Source: Granulicella sp. S156 (GTDB taxonomy: Bacteria; Acidobacteriota; Terriglobia; Terriglobales; Acidobacteriaceae). From it: a DNA stretch of 64,000 bases. The stretch lies in NCBI RefSeq assembly GCF_009766105.1, contig NZ_LMUH01000008.1, forward strand, positions 126,453-190,452, read 5' to 3'. Below the pieces are notes generated by a model. It did not search any database. It was not told where the DNA came from and was given only the letters and a program-made list of their open reading frames with translations. The translations under genes were made by a program, and so were the position numbers. This document shows positions 20,019 to 27,976 of the stretch, piece by piece (positions within the stretch are counted from its first letter, which is position 1; every line of letters begins with the position of its first letter).

Positions 20019-23000
20019 CTACGCAATTGCGTGTTCTGGGGATTCTTTGGTAGGTTCCGAGATTGTTGGTTTCGACCTTTTGTGAAAGAGCGAAAAGACC
20101 GCTGGGACAAATACCAGCGTCGCGATCGTTGCGCACATCAATCCACCTATCACTGCGCGGCCGAGAGGAGCGTTCTGTTCTCCACCATCTCCCAATCCCA
20201 GGGCCATCGGAACCATGCCGATGATCATCGCGAGTGCCGTCATGATGACCGGGCGGAATCGGGTGTTGCCCGCTTCGATGGCTGCCCTGGACGAGTCTCC
20301 GTGACTCTCAAGCCGTTCTTTGGCGAACGAGACCACAAGAATGCTATTTGCAGTCGCAACGCCGACGCACATCAGTGCTCCCATGAGCGCCGGTACGCTG
20401 AGCCTCGTGTGCGTGAAGAACAGCATGAGCACAATCCCCGCCATCGCGGCAGGAAGAGCAGTAATGATGATGAACGGATCAAGCCACGACTGGAAGTTGA
20501 CCACAATCAGCATGTAGACAAGTACGATCGCGAATCCAAGACCAGTAATCAGGCCCAGATAGGAGTTATGCATCGTGTCGATCTGTCCTCGTACCGTGAT
20601 GAAGGTACCGCGCGGCAGAGTCTTCCTGTGGGCATCTACGATCCGCTCAACATCACGGCTCACCGAACCGAGATCTCTGTCCTGGGGAGCTCCGTAGATA
20701 TCGATCACACGACGAATGTTGTAGTGCGAAACGATAGCCATTTCATGCGCGCGCTTCATCGAGGCTACATCCGCTAGAATCTCGGGATTGTTCTTGCTCC
20801 CACCAGTAATGGGGATATCTTGTATGTCCTTCACGGACTGGATTCGGTACTGGGGTGTTTGTGCGACGAGGTTGTAGTTGACTCCGTTTACCCAATTGAC
20901 GAAGAACAACGGGGTAACCTGGAAGCTGCCGCTCAGCGTGTTCAGTACACTCGTTGCAACGTCACGCTCTGTGTATCCTGCCTGCAGTGCCTTGGTCCGA
21001 TCCACGGCGACATCGAGCGTTGGGTAGTCGAGAGGCTGTTGAATATGAAGATCAGCAAGTCCAGGTACCTGGTGCAGATCGGCCATAATTTTCTCAGCGA
21101 TTTCGTGGTTGGCTTGAACATTGCTTCCTTCAACCTGTATGTCCAAAGGAGAAGGCAATCCAAAGTTAAGAATCTGAGTGACCATATCCGCAGGAACAAA
21201 GTAGAAAGTCGCACCTGGGAATTCGCGAGGAAGGTCACGGCGCAGATCTCTCACATAGTCAGCCGTTGGGTGATGGTTCTTCCGTAACGACACAAGAACG
21301 TCAACATCGTTTGCACCAAGGACACCCGAAGTCGCATGCATTGTGTTCAGCGGACTATAAGGCAGGCCGATGTTGTCCAGGATGTTGTCGACTTCGCCGG
21401 AAGGGATCTCCTTACGGATAGAGGCCTCGACCAGATCCGAGAGCCGTGCTGTGTCCTCGATGCGCGTTCCAGTCTTTGCACGGATGTGTAGACTAAACTG
21501 GCCACTATCAGTCTCAGGGAAAAAATCCTGACCGAGCCATGGGACTAAAAGGAAGGCGCAGAGGCAGAGCCCCAGAAATACTGGAATTAAAACATTCCGG
21601 CGTGTGACGAACTGTGTCAGGAGCCGGTGATACGCATTGCGGATCCGTTCAAAGCCTCGCTCGAAAGCCTTCTGAAAGCGCACGAAGGGATTGCGTGAAT
21701 CGCCATGGCCCTCGTTCAACTTGAGCATGTACATGGCAAGCGTTGGAACGAGAGTACGAGAGAAGAAATAAGACGCCAGCATGGCGAACACCACAGCTTC
21801 TGCCAGCGGAACAAACAGGTAACGGGCTACACCGCCGAGAAGAAAGAGCGGCATGAAGACGATGCAGATGCATAACGTCGCAACCAGCGCCGGCGTCGCA
21901 ATCTGCTGGGCCCCGTCGAGTATCGCCTGTTTGATATCAACCTCGTGACCTTCTTCGAGGATGCGATTGACGTTTTCAATCTCAACTGTTGCGTCGTCAA
22001 CGAGGATGCCGACGGCAAGAGCAAGACCACCGAGCGTCATGATGTTGATGGTTTCATGCAGGAAGCTCAGCGCGATGATCGAGGTAAGAATCGAAAGCGG
22101 AATCGAAATGGCGATAATTACGGTACTTCGCCAGCTACCGATGAATAGAAGGATCATCAGTCCGGTCAGAGCTCCAGCGATGATAGCCTCACGAACAACT
22201 CCACTAATCGCCTCTCGGACAAATATGGATTGATCCGCAATTGGAGTGATCTTCAACTCTGGCGGCAACGTTGATGCCGCGCGCGGCAATAGTTTCCGGA
22301 TGCCGGACACCACGTCGAGGGTTGAAGAGTTGCCGGATTTGAGGACACTCAGAAGTACGCCGCGATGTCCATCCTGTCGAACCACATTTGTCTGGACAGC
22401 GAACCCGTCGCTAACTCTTGCGACTTCTCTCAGGTAAATCGTCGTATTCCCCACCTGCTTGATGGGAATGTTGCTAAGCTCGTCCACTGTCCGCGGAGTC
22501 ACGTTCATCCGGACATCCAATTCGCTTTCGGCAACTTTGGCCGTACCTGACGGAAGTATGAGATTCTGCGCGTTGACTGCGTTGAGCACGTCGGTTGGCG
22601 AAACCCCCTTCGACTGCATCAGGTTCTGGTCCATGTTGACCATCACCTGTCGCTGTTTGCCGCCATAAGGAAGTGGGATAACTGCGCCTGGCACAGTAAT
22701 CAGCTGCGTGCGCAGGAAGTTGAGTCCGAGATCATTCAGCTGCTGCTCCGACATTCCTTTGCCAGAAAGCCCTATCTGGAGGATAGGGACGCTGGACGCA
22801 CTGAAATTGATGATCTCGGGTGGCTGAGTTGCAGGAGGAAGGAATCGGAGAACAAATTGCGACGAAGCCACGACCTGTGCATTTGCAGTGTTCAGACTCG
22901 TTCCTGGCTGCAAAAAAATCTTCACGACAGTGGTTCCGTTATAAGTAGTCGACTCAATGTGTTGAATATTGTCCACGAGCGTGGTCAATACTTTCTCGTA

Positions 23001-23198
23001 AGGCGTGGTCAATCGAGTCTCAAGGTCTTCAGGATTGAGACCTGTGTATGTCCACGCAACAGAAATGACCGGTATGTTGATGTTCGGAAATATATCCGTC
23101 GGAGTGTGGAGGATCACTGCAGGAGCCATTATGAGAATAAGCAGCGCCAGAACGATAAAGGTGTATGGCCGATTGAGAGCCAGCTTGACGATCCACAT
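20019..23198 (-). CDS. RND efflux pump inner-membrane transporter
   Basis: A 1,059-residue proton-driven transporter of the AcrB/MexB superfamily with 12 membrane helices and two large periplasmic loops. The first helix begins MWIVKLALNRPYTFIVLALL and is followed by the conserved DIFPNINIPVISV. The proton-relay pair Asp401-Asp402 lies in helix 4 (GILVDDATVEIEN). It is first in a three-gene operon with adaptor and outer-membrane factor. Substrates may be drugs, solvents or metabolites; the sequence does not decide. Expression is probably controlled by the divergent LysR-type gene. Confidence 0.94.
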   Translation of the reverse strand: MWIVKLALNRPYTFIVLALLILIMAPAVILHTPTDIFPNINIPVISVAWTYTGLNPEDLETRLTTPYEKVLTTLVDNIQHIESTTYNGTTVVKIFLQPGTSLNTANAQVVASSQFVLRFLPPATQPPEIINFSASSVPILQIGLSGKGMSEQQLNDLGLNFLRTQLITVPGAVIPLPYGGKQRQVMVNMDQNLMQSKGVSPTDVLNAVNAQNLILPSGTAKVAESELDVRMNVTPRTVDELSNIPIKQVGNTTIYLREVARVSDGFAVQTNVVRQDGHRGVLLSVLKSGNSSTLDVVSGIRKLLPRAASTLPPELKITPIADQSIFVREAISGVVREAIIAGALTGLMILLFIGSWRSTVIIAISIPLSILTSIIALSFLHETINIMTLGGLALAVGILVDDATVEIENVNRILEEGHEVDIKQAILDGAQQIATPALVATLCICIVFMPLFLLGGVARYLFVPLAEAVVFAMLASYFFSRTLVPTLAMYMLKLNEGHGDSRNPFVRFQKAFERGFERIRNAYHRLLTQFVTRRNVLIPVFLGLCLCAFLLVPWLGQDFFPETDSGQFSLHIRAKTGTRIEDTARLSDLVEASIRKEIPSGEVDNILDNIGLPYSPLNTMHATSGVLGANDVDVLVSLRKNHHPTADYVRDLRRDLPREFPGATFYFVPADMVTQILNFGLPSPLDIQVEGSNVQANHEIAEKIMADLHQVPGLADLHIQQPLDYPTLDVAVDRTKALQAGYTERDVATSVLNTLSGSFQVTPLFFVNWVNGVNYNLVAQTPQYRIQSVKDIQDIPITGGSKNNPEILADVASMKRAHEMAIVSHYNIRRVIDIYGAPQDRDLGSVSRDVERIVDAHRKTLPRGTFITVRGQIDTMHNSYLGLITGLGFAIVLVYMLIVVNFQSWLDPFIIITALPAAMAGIVLMLFFTHTRLSVPALMGALMCVGVATANSILVVSFAKERLESHGDSSRAAIEAGNTRFRPVIMTALAMIIGMVPMALGLGDGGEQNAPLGRAVIGGLMCATIATLVFVPAVFSLFHKRSKPTISEPTKESPEHAIA

Positions 23199-23318
23199 AA
23201 GCGTACCTTGATGGCCAACGTCGCAAGAGCGACATTGATCGTGAAATCCTCTCTATGTCAGGTCATTTTCGAGCCGTATCCGGCCAGCGCCTGAAACATT
23301 TCGCTACGTTTATCTAGA

Positions 23319-23390
23319 TTCATATTATGCATACTAAGAAGCATGAAAGTTCTTCATACTCAATATGCGCATTATTCATATTGATGCCAT
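23319..23390. promoter_or_regulatory. AT-rich intergenic operator candidate (RND / LysR)
   Basis: The 271-bp space between the divergent pump and LysR genes has an AT-rich core that stands out from the GC-rich surroundings. TTCATATT or TTCATACT occurs three times (starting near 23319, 23353 and 23375), and an ATGCGCAT palindrome lies at 23365-23372. This suits a LysR-type regulator controlling both its own gene and the pump, but no half-site assignment is proven. Confidence 0.4.
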
Positions 23391-23469
23391 AAGATTGCAT
23401 AGTCGATGGAGTCGTTCGGGGTGAGGCCCTCATCCAAATGGAAGAGGCAAGAAAGGGTTTACGGATCTC

Positions 23470-24369
23470 ATGAACTTAATCGATCTTGAAGCGTTCGTCT
23501 CCGTTGTTGACCATGGCTCGATTGTGGGAGCTTCGGTTGCTTTGCACATCACACAATCGGCGGTGACGCGCCGGGTTCAGAACCTGGAAGATATGCTCAA
23601 TGTCTCGCTGCTCGACAGGCAGTCTCGCCCTTTGCAGCCTACCTTGGCAGGAAAAGAAACCTATGGCTTCGCAAAACCTGTGCTCAGTTCGGTCAGCGAT
23701 CTAAAGACCGCCATCATGGCCAACGGAGAACCCTCCGGGGACTTTCGCTTTGGAATGGCGCGCACGTTAGGAGATTCGGCGTTGTCGGGAGCAATTGGCT
23801 GCCTGCGCAGCGACTATCCCAAGTTGCAGATCCACGCATTTGTTCAAAGCTCCACCACTCTCATTGATCGTCTTGCGAGCCGCACGCTTGATGCTGCGGT
23901 GGTCCTCTTACCGGAGGATGCTTCCCCGCCCCCCACCATGGTGGCCGAGTATCTCGGTATCCAACCAATCCTCATTCTTGCGGCAAAGACAAAGCGCTTT
24001 TCTCCGTCACCGACGCTGGAAGAACTCTCTCAGAGTCAATGGCTACTTAATCCGCATGGATGCAGCATCTACAGGACGATCGAGAATGCCTTCCTGCAGC
24101 ACCGTCTACCTTTTTCTACTGCGCTAGAGGCAGAAGGAAGTGAGCTTCAGTTCTCTCTGGTTGCAAACGACGTCGGGCTCGGAGTATCGATGCCGCACGT
24201 TTTCCATGCGTCCTCCTTCCGCAAACAGCTGAAGATCGTCAAAATAAAAGATTTTTTGCCGCAGCACAAGATTTGGCTACTGCATTCCTCACATATCGGC
24301 CGTCTGGCTCCAGCCGTGGCCTGCTTGCGCGATGCCGCAATGCAATACCTGCTGAAACATTCCAAATAA
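23470..24369 (+). CDS. LysR-type transcriptional regulator
   Basis: A 299-residue regulator. The N-terminal winged helix reads MNLIDLEAFVSVVDHGSIVG... LHITQSAVTRRVQNLED (about 1-60), followed by a linker helix and a periplasmic-binding-protein-like co-inducer domain to the C terminus. It is divergent from the RND efflux operon, the classical arrangement for a local LysR activator or repressor. The ligand is unknown and could be a pump substrate. GGA about 8 nt before the ATG supports the start. Confidence 0.92.
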   Translation: MNLIDLEAFVSVVDHGSIVGASVALHITQSAVTRRVQNLEDMLNVSLLDRQSRPLQPTLAGKETYGFAKPVLSSVSDLKTAIMANGEPSGDFRFGMARTLGDSALSGAIGCLRSDYPKLQIHAFVQSSTTLIDRLASRTLDAAVVLLPEDASPPPTMVAEYLGIQPILILAAKTKRFSPSPTLEELSQSQWLLNPHGCSIYRTIENAFLQHRLPFSTALEAEGSELQFSLVANDVGLGVSMPHVFHASSFRKQLKIVKIKDFLPQHKIWLLHSSHIGRLAPAVACLRDAAMQYLLKHSK

Positions 24370-24990
24370 GAGGGGGGGCAGAGCTTGGCTCGTAACGTCT
24401 GTGGAGGTTCGGGACCTCATGTGCGTCCAGATTCTCGGACTTGCCTCGAAGATTCCGCCCGTGTGATCGGGATGGCGGTCTCTAAGTCATCCTCCCCCCA
24501 CTACATTCCTGAGAATGACGCTGACCTCTTGGTACTCGATGCCTAGGAGGGAGACGCGATCACTGTTACCACTACCTCAGCATTCGTCAAGGCACAAAAC
24601 CTGGTAAAAAACTTCTGGCCCCTAGCCGTTTAGCTCTGCCCTGCTCCCGTGGGAGATGCGAGTGGACCCCACGCTCGTCTCCCACAAGTACAGAGTCACG
24701 GCTACTTTCCTTACGACTGCAACTAATACTCAGCCAGATCGCAGGATGGAAAACCGCTTGCGTGAACGTGCCTTTTGGTAGAAGCCCCCATCTTATGAAT
24801 ACCGCCTTGTGGAATCGGGCGCTTAGGCAACAAGGTAGCCGCAGCTCGCTTCCTGAGAGAGTCGGATAAATCCTAACGACACTCAACGGTCCGCCAGATA
24901 CACCTGAAAATCAGCGCCACTGAGTGATCAAAGCTACAGCACTGACGAAGCCCTAGAGATGGCGTAAGCGATCGGCGCAGCAGTCTCGTG
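24370..24990. other. 620-bp non-coding stretch with strong secondary structure
   Basis: No frame here looks like a protein: the longest open frame (99 residues, minus strand) is rich in Cys, Arg and Ser, has no domain and lacks a ribosome site. The stretch is rich in self-complementary segments, including a strong hairpin at 24649-24685. Read on the minus strand it has the look of a long structured RNA or the end of a mobile element, perhaps the guide-RNA end of an IS200/IS605-like element. That identity is a guess; no transposase or nuclease gene is adjacent. Confidence 0.35.
24649..24685. repeat. Long imperfect hairpin
   Basis: GTGGGAGA at 24649-24656 pairs with TCTCCCAC at 24678-24685. 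CGAG and CTCG pair inside it, with a further TGG/CCA step and small bulges. No T-run follows on either strand, so it does not look like a simple terminator. It is the clearest structural element of the surrounding non-coding stretch. Confidence 0.6.
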
Positions 24991-25028
24991 AAGAAGAAAA
25001 AGAGGCGCCATCATTGGCGCCTCTTCTT
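24991..25028 (-). terminator. Intrinsic terminator of the sigma/anti-sigma/Spy operon
   Basis: AAGAGGCGCCA and TGGCGCCTCTT pair around a short loop, and on the minus strand the stem runs into TTTCTTCTT. It lies about 15 nt after the stop of the Spy-like gene. Confidence 0.85.
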
Positions 25029-25043
25029 CATTCGCAGCCGAAT

Positions 25044-25610
25044 CTACTCTGCTGGCGGACCGCCAGGCCCAAACCCGCGCCCACCCTGTGGCGGCCCCGC
25101 CTGCCCGCGCCCTCTCGGACCGTGCTCAGTATCCGCATGCTCTCGCCCACGCAGCTCATGCAGCTTTGTCCACTGCTCCGGCGTCAGCACCGTACGAATG
25201 TTCAGCAGCATCTTCGCATCCGCTTTTTCTAGCTCCGCCCGCAGGTCGGCCGATTTATCAATCGAAACCTCCGCCCGGCTGCGGTCGAACGGCGTTGCAT
25301 TCAGAGCAGCGTCCAATCTCACCTGCTCCTCCTCGAGCGCCGCATGCATCTGGATCAACTGCAGCTTGCTGTCGGTAAATATCTGGTCGATCTTTTTCGT
25401 CTGCTCGGCCGAAAGCCCAACCTTTGCCGCCAGGTCCGGGTTGCGCCACCACGGGCCGTGCAGCAAAAATCCACCGCCGTGTATCCCGTGCTCTGCCCCC
25501 CTCAACTCTGGGTTGCCATGCTCATGCCCCGCCAAAGGCCCATTCTGCTGCGCCATCAGAGCCGGCACCACCATCAACGTCATGGATGCCAAGATCAGTT
25601 TCATCCTCAT
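25044..25610 (-). CDS. Periplasmic Spy/CpxP-like protein
   Basis: 188 residues with a signal peptide (MRMKLILASMTLMVVPALMAQ), a Gly/His-rich N-terminal stretch, and an all-helical core with two LTxxQ-like motifs (LSAEQTKKID and LTPEQWTKL). The tail is rich in Gly, Pro and Arg. This family includes Spy and CpxP chaperones and CnrX-like metal sensors. The His-rich segments (HEHG, EHGIHGG) leave metal binding open. Its ATG overlaps the anti-sigma stop by one base (TAATG), so it is the third gene of a stress-type operon and may be an envelope-stress output or a co-sensor. Confidence 0.8.
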   Translation of the reverse strand: MRMKLILASMTLMVVPALMAQQNGPLAGHEHGNPELRGAEHGIHGGGFLLHGPWWRNPDLAAKVGLSAEQTKKIDQIFTDSKLQLIQMHAALEEEQVRLDAALNATPFDRSRAEVSIDKSADLRAELEKADAKMLLNIRTVLTPEQWTKLHELRGREHADTEHGPRGRGQAGPPQGGRGFGPGGPPAE

Positions 25611-26068
25611 TATTCTGTCTTCCTTCCGGTCTTCGTAGTTGGATCGTCTTCTATTGCCACACTCGTTGTCTCCAGCGGTGCCAGTGGCGCAGGTACCGAA
25701 GCCTCCAGGTCGTCCTGGACCCCGCTCAGCAGCGCCTCATCGGAAAGCACCTCAGAAGCCACCGGAACCGCCGGCAACTTCGGCTCTTGCACACCACGAT
25801 GCATCGCCACCATCGCCATCATCACCGCCGCAGCCGCCCAGGCCAGCTTCGGAATCCGTCGCAAGACCTGCACTTGAGGCTTCGCCAGCTTCCGCTCGGT
25901 CGCGGCCAACGACGACGACGTCTCCTTCAGGCTGCCAAGCACCCGTTGCATTGCAGCCACCTCCGCATAGCACTCCCCGCACTCTGTCACATGCTGCTGT
26001 AGCCCTTCCTTCGCGGCCCCAGTGAGCATCCGCTCCATCTGCTCACTGCTCAAATGCGACTGTCTCAT
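25610..26068 (-). CDS. Zinc-finger anti-sigma factor
   Basis: 152 residues from the ATG at 26068, which overlaps the sigma-factor stop by 4 nt; longer in-frame starts lie inside the sigma gene and were not used. The N terminus carries the HxxxCxxC motif (His26, Cys30, Cys33) of the ZAS domain, then a helical stretch, one membrane helix at about 73-90 and an acidic periplasmic tail. It should hold the neighbouring ECF sigma factor at the membrane until an envelope signal arrives. Confidence 0.82.
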   Translation of the reverse strand: MRQSHLSSEQMERMLTGAAKEGLQQHVTECGECYAEVAAMQRVLGSLKETSSSLAATERKLAKPQVQVLRRIPKLAWAAAAVMMAMVAMHRGVQEPKLPAVPVASEVLSDEALLSGVQDDLEASVPAPLAPLETTSVAIEDDPTTKTGRKTE

Positions 26069-26667
26069 CTCCCGCTCCTCTCTGTCCCTTGCGTCAGCGC
26101 AGCCCGCACAGCGTCCATCCCCCGGTAAAGATGGGACTTCACCGTCGACAACTGCATTCCCGTCGCAGCCGCAATCTCTCGCAACTCCAGCTCCTCCACA
26201 AACCGCAGCAGAAACACCGTCCTCTGCCGCTTCGACAACCTCTCGACCGTGTCCCAGACCAGAGCCATCTGCTCCCGTGCCGCCAGTCTCTCCTCCGCGG
26301 AACTGGCCCGATCCACCAGCTCCCACTGCATCTCCGCCGCGTCCACGGCGCTCCTTGCCGCCCGCTTCCAGAATCGGAACATCTCCGTCCGTGTATGGCT
26401 GCGCACCAGGTTCAACGCAATCCCCATCAGCCACGAGATCGCCGAACAATCGCCCCGAAAGCTCGCCCGCGTCCGCCACGCCTGCAGGAACGTATCCTGC
26501 GTCAACGATAGAGCCACATCGCGGTCACGCACCGAGAACAGGAGGAACCGGAACACCCGCTGCTCATACAACGCGTGGATCGCCGCCAGGTCCTCGAACG
26601 GAGAAACCCCCTCAGCCTCGCTACGCGAAACTCCAAATTCGGCGGATTGCAGCGTCTGCTCCAGCAT
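26065..26667 (-). CDS. ECF RNA polymerase sigma factor
   Basis: 200 residues if started at the ATG at 26667; an in-frame start at 26799 would add 44 residues of Cys- and Arg-rich sequence unlike a sigma factor. Region 2 reads YEQRVFRFLLFSVRDRDVALSLTQDTFLQAW, and region 4 reads LSKRQRTVFLLRFVEELELREIAAATGMQLSTVKSHLYRG. It directs transcription of an envelope-related regulon and probably its own operon, and is paired with the overlapping anti-sigma factor. No strong ribosome site marks the start, so the N terminus is uncertain. Confidence 0.85.
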   Translation of the reverse strand: MLEQTLQSAEFGVSRSEAEGVSPFEDLAAIHALYEQRVFRFLLFSVRDRDVALSLTQDTFLQAWRTRASFRGDCSAISWLMGIALNLVRSHTRTEMFRFWKRAARSAVDAAEMQWELVDRASSAEERLAAREQMALVWDTVERLSKRQRTVFLLRFVEELELREIAAATGMQLSTVKSHLYRGMDAVRAALTQGTERSGR

Positions 26668-27395
26668 CTCGTCACTGCTACTGACGCATTCCCGCCGCAG
26701 AAGACTACAACCCGGCAAAAAAACATCGCCGCACTGCGCACAAAGCAAGCTAACCAAGCCTACTGGGAGGCGCTGCTTCCACGCGCGCGCATGAGGCACC
26801 CCAATCTTCCGCGCTGCACTTGTGCAGACCTCGGCTGCGCTACGCCCTTTCTACTTACCGCTGCGCTCTCGTCTCAAAGGTGGGTAATCCCCCTCCCCTT
26901 GGGCCTTGCTACTCGCCAAGAGCACAGATTGAAATTCCGATGGGTCTGATATCCAGTTCATATTCACTCCAGGCGTTGATACCTTGCTTCACCCAGACAG
27001 GTAACAGTCTCGACACAGGCCGCAGGTGCGTGTCAACGCACGCACAAGATGATCACCTCTCGATTGCAATGCCGCCCCACAAACAACTCTTCAATGCTTC
27101 TCTGCCGGCCCATCGTCACGTCAGTCCTCAATCCCAAAAGACCACTCCATCCGACGGCTTCCCGCTATTTGCACCAGAGCCAAAATATTTTCATTTGACA
27201 TCTGGCCCACATGGGAGTTATTGTAATTTGGCTTTCAACTAACACAACAATCTTTAATAAGTCGGCATTGAAACCGGGCAAGTCTCCTGTCAAAACTGGT
27301 TTCCTTCGTCTGTTTATTCCGCAATTTGCTGCTGATTCTGCCGTAGGTCATACTCGGAATTTGCAGGCGACTTACTTATTCAGTGGAGCATATTC
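26668..27395. other. Intergenic region with no supported gene
   Basis: About 730 bp between the sigma-factor operon and the RHS fragment. Open frames exist on the plus strand (for example 26820-27242), but their composition is not protein-like and no domain or ribosome site supports them. It should contain the promoter of the sigma operon. It looks like degraded sequence. Confidence 0.4.
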
Positions 27396-27668
27396 TTGAC
27401 TCACACACCATTCCGGACAAAGCTGTTGTTAGTAATTCCACTCGTTTTGGTCGGCGCAAGCTCTGCGATAGGGCAGGCTGACCTCAATGTGCCCAACGCT
27501 GCCCCATTTCAGGCAGTAGAGGCAAATGGAATTGATCATGTCAACCTGAGTAATGATTCAATGCAGCTTGACATCCCTCTGGTGTCTTTCAAGCAGCGCG
27601 ACAACCTCTCCCTGACATTCAGTTTGAGATATGCGACGCCAACATTGCGGGTATACCACTGCTGCTGA
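27396..27668 (+). pseudogene. Truncated N-terminal fragment of an RHS/YD-repeat protein
   Basis: 90 residues from a TTG start preceded by GGAG at 8 nt. There is a clear signal peptide (LLLVIPLVLVGASSAIGQA), then VNLSNDSMQLDIPLVSFKQR and LSLTFSLRYATPTL, which match the start of large secreted RHS proteins (the usual IPIVSYPQRG... LSFSLRYN pattern). The frame stops after about 65 mature residues, whereas such proteins are often over 1,000 long. It is therefore a remnant, or at most a very short secreted peptide. Confidence 0.6.
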
Positions 27669-27818
27669 GAGCAGGCATTGCTGCAGAGCCATCGTTATGG
27701 AGGTCATGATGACCGCGATGTTCAGCGGAAGCACTTGCGCACAGGTCTTCTTCAGGCCGTACAAAAAAGATGTAACCGTCACTGCGAACTGGATCACCGG
27801 CGAACAACATTCGGGAGT

Positions 27819-27905
27819 GACGGGAACAGCCGAGGCTGTGCAGGAACCTTCGTACAGGCCTGGACGTGCACCTACGGAAACAACGAGCAGTGGGTTGTGA
27901 ATTAG
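27819..27905 (+). pseudogene. Remnant of a ricin-type lectin C terminus
   Basis: The in-frame segment SRGCAGTFVQAWTCTYGN, NEQWVVN and stop resembles the last repeat of a ricin-type beta-trefoil (G-x-x-VQ-x-W-x-C ... QW). Nothing upstream continues the domain in the same frame. It lies between the RHS fragment and the GH16 gene, so this patch holds the two ends of different secreted proteins. Confidence 0.4.
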
Positions 27906-27976
27906 CAGTGGCCGTTATTCCTTTCAGAGGCCAGGGGGATTTTGTCCCGTCATCAGACATCGTGGGAGGCTTTCAG

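Noticed and set aside
24587..24886. 99-residue minus-strand open frame
   Set aside because: Odd Cys/Arg/Ser-rich composition, no domain and no ribosome site; it lies within structured non-coding sequence.
25610..26479. 289-residue version of the anti-sigma factor
   Set aside because: The first 137 residues lie inside the sigma gene in another frame; the ATG at 26068 with 4-nt overlap is the natural start.
26820..27242. 140-residue plus-strand open frame
   Set aside because: No ribosome site, low-complexity composition and no recognisable domain; treated as intergenic.
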